Below are positions 60,138 through 64,000 of a stretch of DNA of 64,000 nucleotides, piece by piece. A program made the translations under genes and the position numbers. The notes beneath the pieces were generated by a model, which worked only from the letters and a program-made list of their open reading frames with translations, was not told the DNA's origin and did no database searches. The DNA is taken from contig NZ_BOOR01000005.1 in NCBI RefSeq assembly GCF_016863335.1, positions 124,001 to 188,000 of the forward strand, written 5' to 3'. Every line of letters begins with the position of its first letter. Position 1 is the stretch's first letter. Source of the stretch: Planotetraspora thailandica (GTDB taxonomy: Bacteria; Actinomycetota; Actinomycetes; Streptosporangiales; Streptosporangiaceae).

Positions 60138-61403
60138 TCAGGGGGCTTCGATGCCCCCGTCGGGCCGCCGCACCCGGGTCGACCAGCGTTCGTGCAGGTG
60201 GGTGACCGGAGGGTGCTCGGCGGCGAGCTTCTCGTCCAGGTCGATGCCCCAGCCGGGAGCCTGGTTCGGATACAGGTACCCGTTGACCGCGCTCAGCGTG
60301 CCCGGGAACACCTCGTGTACGACGTCGGGGTAGACGTGGCCCTCCTGGATCTGGAAGGCGGAGGTCGTCACGTCCAGCGCCACGTTGGCCGCCGCGCCCA
60401 CGGGGGAGACGTCGGCGGGCGCGTGCCAGGCCGTGCCGACCCCGGTCAGCTCGCACAGCGCGACCAGCTTGCGCGTGGGCGTGGCACCGCCCACCGCCGA
60501 CACGTGCAGCCGCAGCAGGTCGACACCGCCGTCCCTGATCACCCGTGCCGCGTCAGTGACCGAGCTGATCTGCTCGCCTGCCGCGATCGGCATCGGCGCC
60601 GCCGCGCGCACCTCGGGCAGCCGGTCGTAGAACTCGGGCGCGATCGGGTCCTCCAGGAAGAACAGCCGGTACGGCTCCAGCGACCTGGCCAGGGCGACGG
60701 CCTGCTTGGGCGTGAGGCGGGAATGCACGTCGTGCATCAGCCCGGGCTCCTCGCCGAGCACCTCGCGGGCGCGCGCGAACAGCTTCGGGGTGTCGCGCAG
60801 GTAGCGCTGCACGTCCCAGCCGTCCGGGTACGGCGTGCCGGGGTAGCCGCCGGGTGTGCCGGGCGCCCCGTAGTTGCCGACGCCGGGCGCGCCCACCTGG
60901 AGCCGCACATTGCGGTAGCCGGCGGCGAGGATGCGCGCGGCCTCCTCGAGCGTGTCCTCGATCGTCGCCCCGCCGGCGTGGAGGTAGGTGTCGGCGGCGG
61001 CGCGCACCCGGCCGCCCCACAGCTCGTGGACGGGCATGCCCGCCCTCTTGCCCGCGATGTCCCACAGCGCCTGGTCGATCCCGGAGAGCGCGCTGTTCAG
61101 CACCGGGCCGCCCCGCCAGTAGGACGACAGGTGGACCGTACGGGTGATGTCCTCGATGTCGGCGGGGTGCCGCCCGATCAGCAGCGGGCCGACGTGCAGG
61201 TCCACGGCCGCCGCCACCGCGTGGAAACGCTGGGTGAAGGTGGCGCAGCCCAGGCCGTACAGGCCGGGGTCGTTGGTGTCGACGCGCACGACGACCAGGG
61301 GAGGGCCCTCGGGGGCCGTCACGATCGCCCGGACCCCAATGATGCGCAGCCCGTCCCGGTCCGGCCAGGGAGCGGGAAACGCGGCTTCGACGTGCTCGGT
61401 CAT
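60138..61403 (-). CDS. enolase-superfamily D-mannonate dehydratase-like (RspA) protein
   Basis: 421 residues of the mandelate racemase/muconate lactonising fold. GLGCATFTQRFHAVAAAVD, GGPVLNSALSGIDQALWDIA, metal ligands in LMHDVHSRL, FLEDPIAPEF and PIAAGEQIS, then AVGGATPTRKLVALCEL, all match the ManD/RspA subgroup, which dehydrates sugar acids such as D-mannonate or acts weakly. It overlaps the upstream SDR stop as ATGA, so the two form a sugar-acid operon next to the secreted glycosidases. Confidence 0.87.
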   Translation of the reverse strand: MTEHVEAAFPAPWPDRDGLRIIGVRAIVTAPEGPPLVVVRVDTNDPGLYGLGCATFTQRFHAVAAAVDLHVGPLLIGRHPADIEDITRTVHLSSYWRGGPVLNSALSGIDQALWDIAGKRAGMPVHELWGGRVRAAADTYLHAGGATIEDTLEEAARILAAGYRNVRLQVGAPGVGNYGAPGTPGGYPGTPYPDGWDVQRYLRDTPKLFARAREVLGEEPGLMHDVHSRLTPKQAVALARSLEPYRLFFLEDPIAPEFYDRLPEVRAAAPMPIAAGEQISSVTDAARVIRDGGVDLLRLHVSAVGGATPTRKLVALCELTGVGTAWHAPADVSPVGAAANVALDVTTSAFQIQEGHVYPDVVHEVFPGTLSAVNGYLYPNQAPGWGIDLDEKLAAEHPPVTHLHERWSTRVRRPDGGIEAP

Positions 61404-62293
61404 GGCGACTCCACAGATGGCTCATCGGAATACACGTGCTCATCGGAATACACGTGCTCGGCGGTGAAGCCGAGCATTCGCTCGGCCGCAGCCAGATCGA
61501 TCGGTACGGCCCGGCCGGGCAGAGGCGAGCGCCGTTCGACGCCCGGGTGGAAACGGTCGAGCAGGTCTTCGGTGGGGTGGGCGGACAGCGTCGTCGGGGC
61601 GGCCACGAAGACCGCGTGGTAGCCGGTGATCGGCGCCGTCAGGGCCGCCCAGTTGGCCCGGGCCGCGTCGCGGGTGTCCAGATAACTCCACAGCTCGGCG
61701 GCCCCCGAGCCCGGGTCGTCCGCATATCGGGCGGCGACCTTGGGTAGTCGGTCGTCCGGCCTGCCGAGCAGCGGGAAGCGGATGGCCACGATCGTCATTG
61801 CGTGCCTGCGCGCCATCGCGGCGGCCGTCGCCTCGTCGACCTGCTTGGACAGTCCGTACGGATCCTCCACCTGGAGGGGAAGCGCCTCGTCGACGGGCAG
61901 GTAGGCGGGGTGCAGGCGGCGGGACGCCCAGGGCAGACCGAGCACGGAATAGCTGCTGGCGACGGCGGCCCTGCGCACGCCCGCCTGACCGGCCTCCTCC
62001 AGGACGACGAAGGTCGCGCGGGTGTTGCCGGAGAAGACCTCGTCCGGCGTGCCCAGGCTCGGCGCGGGGATGGCGGCGAGATGGACGACGGCGTCCACGG
62101 CGTCGAGCGCCTCCCGCACGGCGGCCTGGTCGTCGGCACGCCCGGTCACCACCCGGTCGGCGGGCAGGTCTCCGGGGTCGTGCAGGTCGAGTGCCGTGGC
62201 GGGCACGCCCCGGCCGGCAAGGAGTTCGAGCGTCGCGCGTCCGAGCCTGCCCGCCGCACCTGTCACCAGCACCCGCCGGACGACGCCGGTCAT
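61400..62293 (-). CDS. NAD-dependent epimerase/dehydratase, possibly uronate dehydrogenase-like
   Basis: 297 residues. Rossmann motif VLVTGAAGRLGRATLELL, VVHLAAIPAPSL, catalytic YGLSKQVDEA (Tyr-x3-Lys) and a C-terminal SDR extension. Coupling to a mannonate dehydratase-like gene suggests a sugar-acid substrate. The last residues contain a duplicated EHVYSD made by an exact 18-bp tandem repeat. ATG 62293 starts the homology; the ribosome-binding site is weak. Confidence 0.82.
   Translation of the reverse strand: MTGVVRRVLVTGAAGRLGRATLELLAGRGVPATALDLHDPGDLPADRVVTGRADDQAAVREALDAVDAVVHLAAIPAPSLGTPDEVFSGNTRATFVVLEEAGQAGVRRAAVASSYSVLGLPWASRRLHPAYLPVDEALPLQVEDPYGLSKQVDEATAAAMARRHAMTIVAIRFPLLGRPDDRLPKVAARYADDPGSGAAELWSYLDTRDAARANWAALTAPITGYHAVFVAAPTTLSAHPTEDLLDRFHPGVERRSPLPGRAVPIDLAAAERMLGFTAEHVYSDEHVYSDEPSVESP
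61421..61456 (-). repeat. 18-bp tandem duplication in the C-terminus of the SDR gene
   Basis: CTCATCGGAATACACGTG occurs twice in direct succession (61421-61438 and 61439-61456). Because 18 is a multiple of three the frame is kept and six residues are duplicated. Confidence 0.9.
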
Positions 62294-62389
62294 GCAGCCC
62301 ACCACCACTTGTTGGAACGCGAACGTTGTGCCCGGTGCGCACGCTTCCACGACACCAATCGTCTGGCAAGTCGGCTCCCGGCCCCGGGG

Positions 62390-63379
62390 TCAGTCCTCGG
62401 CGCCGGTGATCCTTTCGGGCAGGCCGAAGTAGGCGAACACGTCCTGGTCCTGGAAGACGGTGTTGCGGCTGATGCCCGAATCCGTGACGGTGAAGACCTG
62501 GAGGGTGTGCAGGGCATACCCGCCGTCCGCGGCACGCGTGTAGGCGGCCAACGCGGGTTGTCCGTTCGCGTGCGCCGGCACCATACGCCAGTTCGTGCCC
62601 CGAAGCGTGAAGGCGCGTGCGATGAAGCGGATGTACGCCTCGCGGCCGACATACCAGTTGAGGAACGGTGGCATCTCCAGCAAGGCGTCATCGGTCAGCA
62701 GCTTCTCCAGAGCCGCCAGGTCGGCGTTCTCGAACGCGACGACATAGCGTTCGATCTGGGCGCGGTGGCCGGGATCGGCGGGCTCGTCGATCTGGTCCTC
62801 GCCCAACCCGGACTCGCCGAGCCGCGTCCTGGCCCGTTGCAGGGCACTGTTCACCGCGGCCGTCGTCATGTTCAGCGCCGCGGCCACGTCTGCTGCGGGC
62901 CAGTCCAGCACCTCGCGCAGGATGAGCACGGCCCGCTGACGGGGCGGCAGGAACTGCATCGCGGCGACGAAGGCCAGCCGCAACGAACCCCGCGAGAGCA
63001 GGATGCCCGCCGGGTCACCGAGCATCGCGTCGGGGATCGGCTGGAGCCACGGCACCTCCTCGCCACGGATCAGGGGGGCCTCGGGATCGTCGTAGGGCGG
63101 CGCGCCGAGCCCGGAGGGCAGCGGGCGGCGGCTGCGCTGCTCAAGCGCGGTCAGGCAGGCGTTGGTGGCGATCCGGTAGAGCCAGGTGCGCAGCGCCGCG
63201 CGGCTCGGGTCGTATTGGTCATACGCCCGCCAGGCACGCAGCAAGGTCTCCTGCAGCAGATCCTCGGCGTCGTGCACCGAGCCGAGCATCTGATAACAGT
63301 GCGCCAGCAACTCCCGCCGGAACGGATCGGTCTGGACGGTGAAGTCCTCGCTGGTCGATGTCGCCACCCTGTCCTCCAT
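62390..63379 (-). CDS. ECF-type RNA polymerase sigma factor with SnoaL-like C-terminal domain
   Basis: 329 residues. Sigma region 2 (about 15-85; LLAHCYQMLGSVHDAEDLLQ, AALRTWLYRIATNACL), region 4 (about 130-195; LPPRQRAVLILREVLDWPAA, ALNMTTAAVNSALQRARTRL) and a C-terminal SnoaL/NTF2-like domain (about 215-325). This is the sigma-70 family TIGR02960/SigX5-like layout, in which the NTF2-like tail replaces an anti-sigma factor as regulator. ATG 63379 was chosen over the longer frame. Divergent from a SnoaL-like gene, a likely target. Confidence 0.88.
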   Translation of the reverse strand: MEDRVATSTSEDFTVQTDPFRRELLAHCYQMLGSVHDAEDLLQETLLRAWRAYDQYDPSRAALRTWLYRIATNACLTALEQRSRRPLPSGLGAPPYDDPEAPLIRGEEVPWLQPIPDAMLGDPAGILLSRGSLRLAFVAAMQFLPPRQRAVLILREVLDWPAADVAAALNMTTAAVNSALQRARTRLGESGLGEDQIDEPADPGHRAQIERYVVAFENADLAALEKLLTDDALLEMPPFLNWYVGREAYIRFIARAFTLRGTNWRMVPAHANGQPALAAYTRAADGGYALHTLQVFTVTDSGISRNTVFQDQDVFAYFGLPERITGAED

Positions 63380-63509
63380 CACGCGCGTACGCCCCGGCGC
63401 CCATACATACCGGCAGGCGTTCCGAAAGTCATCGCCGCGCGAACGATGAGTCGTGGTGCGCCGCCAGGTAAGTACCGGCGAAGGCAGCACACCGACGGAA
63501 GGAACGACC

Positions 63510-63896
63510 ATGACCGACACCAAGGACCGCGAGGTCCTCGCCGTGCTCGACGGCGTCTACAAGGCCTGGGCGGACAACGATGCCGACGCCTTGGTGGCCT
63601 CCTACACCGAGGACGCGACCTCGATCCTGCCCGGCTCCTACAGCGCCGGCCGCGCCGCGACCCGCGACCGCATGGCGGCGGCCTTCGCCGGCCCGCTCAA
63701 GGGCAGCCAGGTCCGGGACGAGGTGCAGAGCGTCCGCCGTCTCGGCGCCGACGCGGCCATCGTCGTCACCAGGAGCGTCGTCGTGATGGCCGGCGAGACC
63801 GAGGCCCCCGACGACCGCTGGGTGGTCGCAACCTGGACCCTCACCCGCCAGAACGGCAGGTGGCTCCTGGCCGCCTACCACAACTGCCCCGCCTGA
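63510..63896 (+). CDS. SnoaL-like (SgcJ/EcaC-type) NTF2-fold protein
   Basis: 128 residues, cone-shaped NTF2-like fold: LAVLDGVYKAWADNDADALV, SYTEDATSILPGSYSAGRAA, VVATWTLTRQNGRWLLAAYH. Members annotated SgcJ/EcaC oxidoreductases have no proven chemistry in most cases. GGAAGGAA precedes ATG 63510. It is divergent from an ECF sigma factor whose own tail has the same fold, so it may be in its regulon or share a ligand. Confidence 0.85.
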   Translation: MTDTKDREVLAVLDGVYKAWADNDADALVASYTEDATSILPGSYSAGRAATRDRMAAAFAGPLKGSQVRDEVQSVRRLGADAAIVVTRSVVVMAGETEAPDDRWVVATWTLTRQNGRWLLAAYHNCPA

Positions 63897-63904
63897 CCCC
63901 GGGC

Positions 63905-63937
63905 GCCGTCGCCGCCCACACGGATGGCGGCGACGGC
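63905..63937 (+). terminator. 12-bp terminator hairpin after the SnoaL-like gene
   Basis: GCCGTCGCCGCC / GGCGGCGACGGC, perfect stem with a 9-nt loop, starting eight bases after the stop codon at 63896. Confidence 0.8.
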
Positions 63938-64000
63938 CGTTGTGGCGGCCGTATGGGCTGCCCAGCCGATGAGCCAGGGGGCCGGGTCGGGCAGCGCGTG

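Noticed and set aside
63875-64000. Minus-strand 3' end of a gene entering from beyond the window (41 codons, ends at 63875)
   Set aside because: The hydrophobic translation is suggestive, but it would overlap the end of the SnoaL-like gene and run through its terminator; too short to support.

Overview
The window is very GC-rich DNA with strong G/C third-position bias, frequent GTG starts and several likely leaderless starts. The gene set (AfsR/SARP regulator, LCP proteins, Ser/Thr kinases with extracellular domains, a mycothiol-dependent DinB-like enzyme, a DevR/DevS-type pair, secreted ricin-type glycosidases) points to a mycelial actinomycete. A Streptosporangiaceae-like host such as Nonomuraea or Streptosporangium is my guess, from general resemblance only. 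About 55 protein genes are supported; most have ordinary chromosomal functions.

Layout. 0-10.7 kb: truncated 2-hydroxyacid dehydrogenase, class I methyltransferase, AfsR-type regulator, GNAT acetyltransferase, aminotransferase with divergent LysR regulator, atypical Ser/Thr kinase. 10.7-14.8 kb: a complete sulfate ABC transporter operon (sbp-cysT-cysW-cysA) ending in an Rrf2 regulator. 14.9-20.1 kb: two LCP-family cell-wall proteins around an acidic membrane protein and a 1.1 kb gene-poor island flanked by 36-bp direct repeats, containing a degenerate tRNA-like sequence. 20.6-26.1 kb: manA, polysaccharide deacetylase lipoprotein, a conserved unknown, and a CPBP protease / membrane protein / YcnI copper-protein cluster. 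26.2-28.9 kb: orphan kdpD. 29-34 kb: phenolic acid decarboxylase-like protein, DinB-like enzyme, pirin, dihydrolipoamide dehydrogenase-like flavoprotein, uridine-kinase-like protein without a P-loop.

34-38.8 kb forms a hypoxia/redox module: DevS-like kinase, PNPOx-family flavoprotein, DevR-like regulator and a NERD-pseudokinase. Two DevR/DosR-like boxes sit at matching distances upstream of the PNPOx gene and devR. Between the DevS and PNPOx genes lies the most unusual feature of the window: an inverted array of seven 19-bp units with an exact 53-bp period, converging on a 35-bp palindrome. Members of the same family flank the island at 17.4-18.7 kb, also between convergent genes.

39-51 kb: SDR-type protein, Tat-exported CehA/PHP hydrolase with a Pho-box-like direct repeat, large catalase, YbdK ligase, TetR, and two paralogous orphan histidine kinases around a SHOCT-like small protein. 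51-56.5 kb: a molybdenum hydroxylase operon whose 2Fe-2S subunit carries a 2-nt frameshift, with a divergent TetR. 56.6-62.3 kb: secreted GH18 and GH30 enzymes sharing nearly identical ricin-B modules, then a mannonate dehydratase-like enolase and an SDR. 62.4-64 kb: ECF sigma factor with SnoaL-like tail and a divergent SnoaL-like protein. Well-formed hairpin terminators separate several convergent gene pairs.
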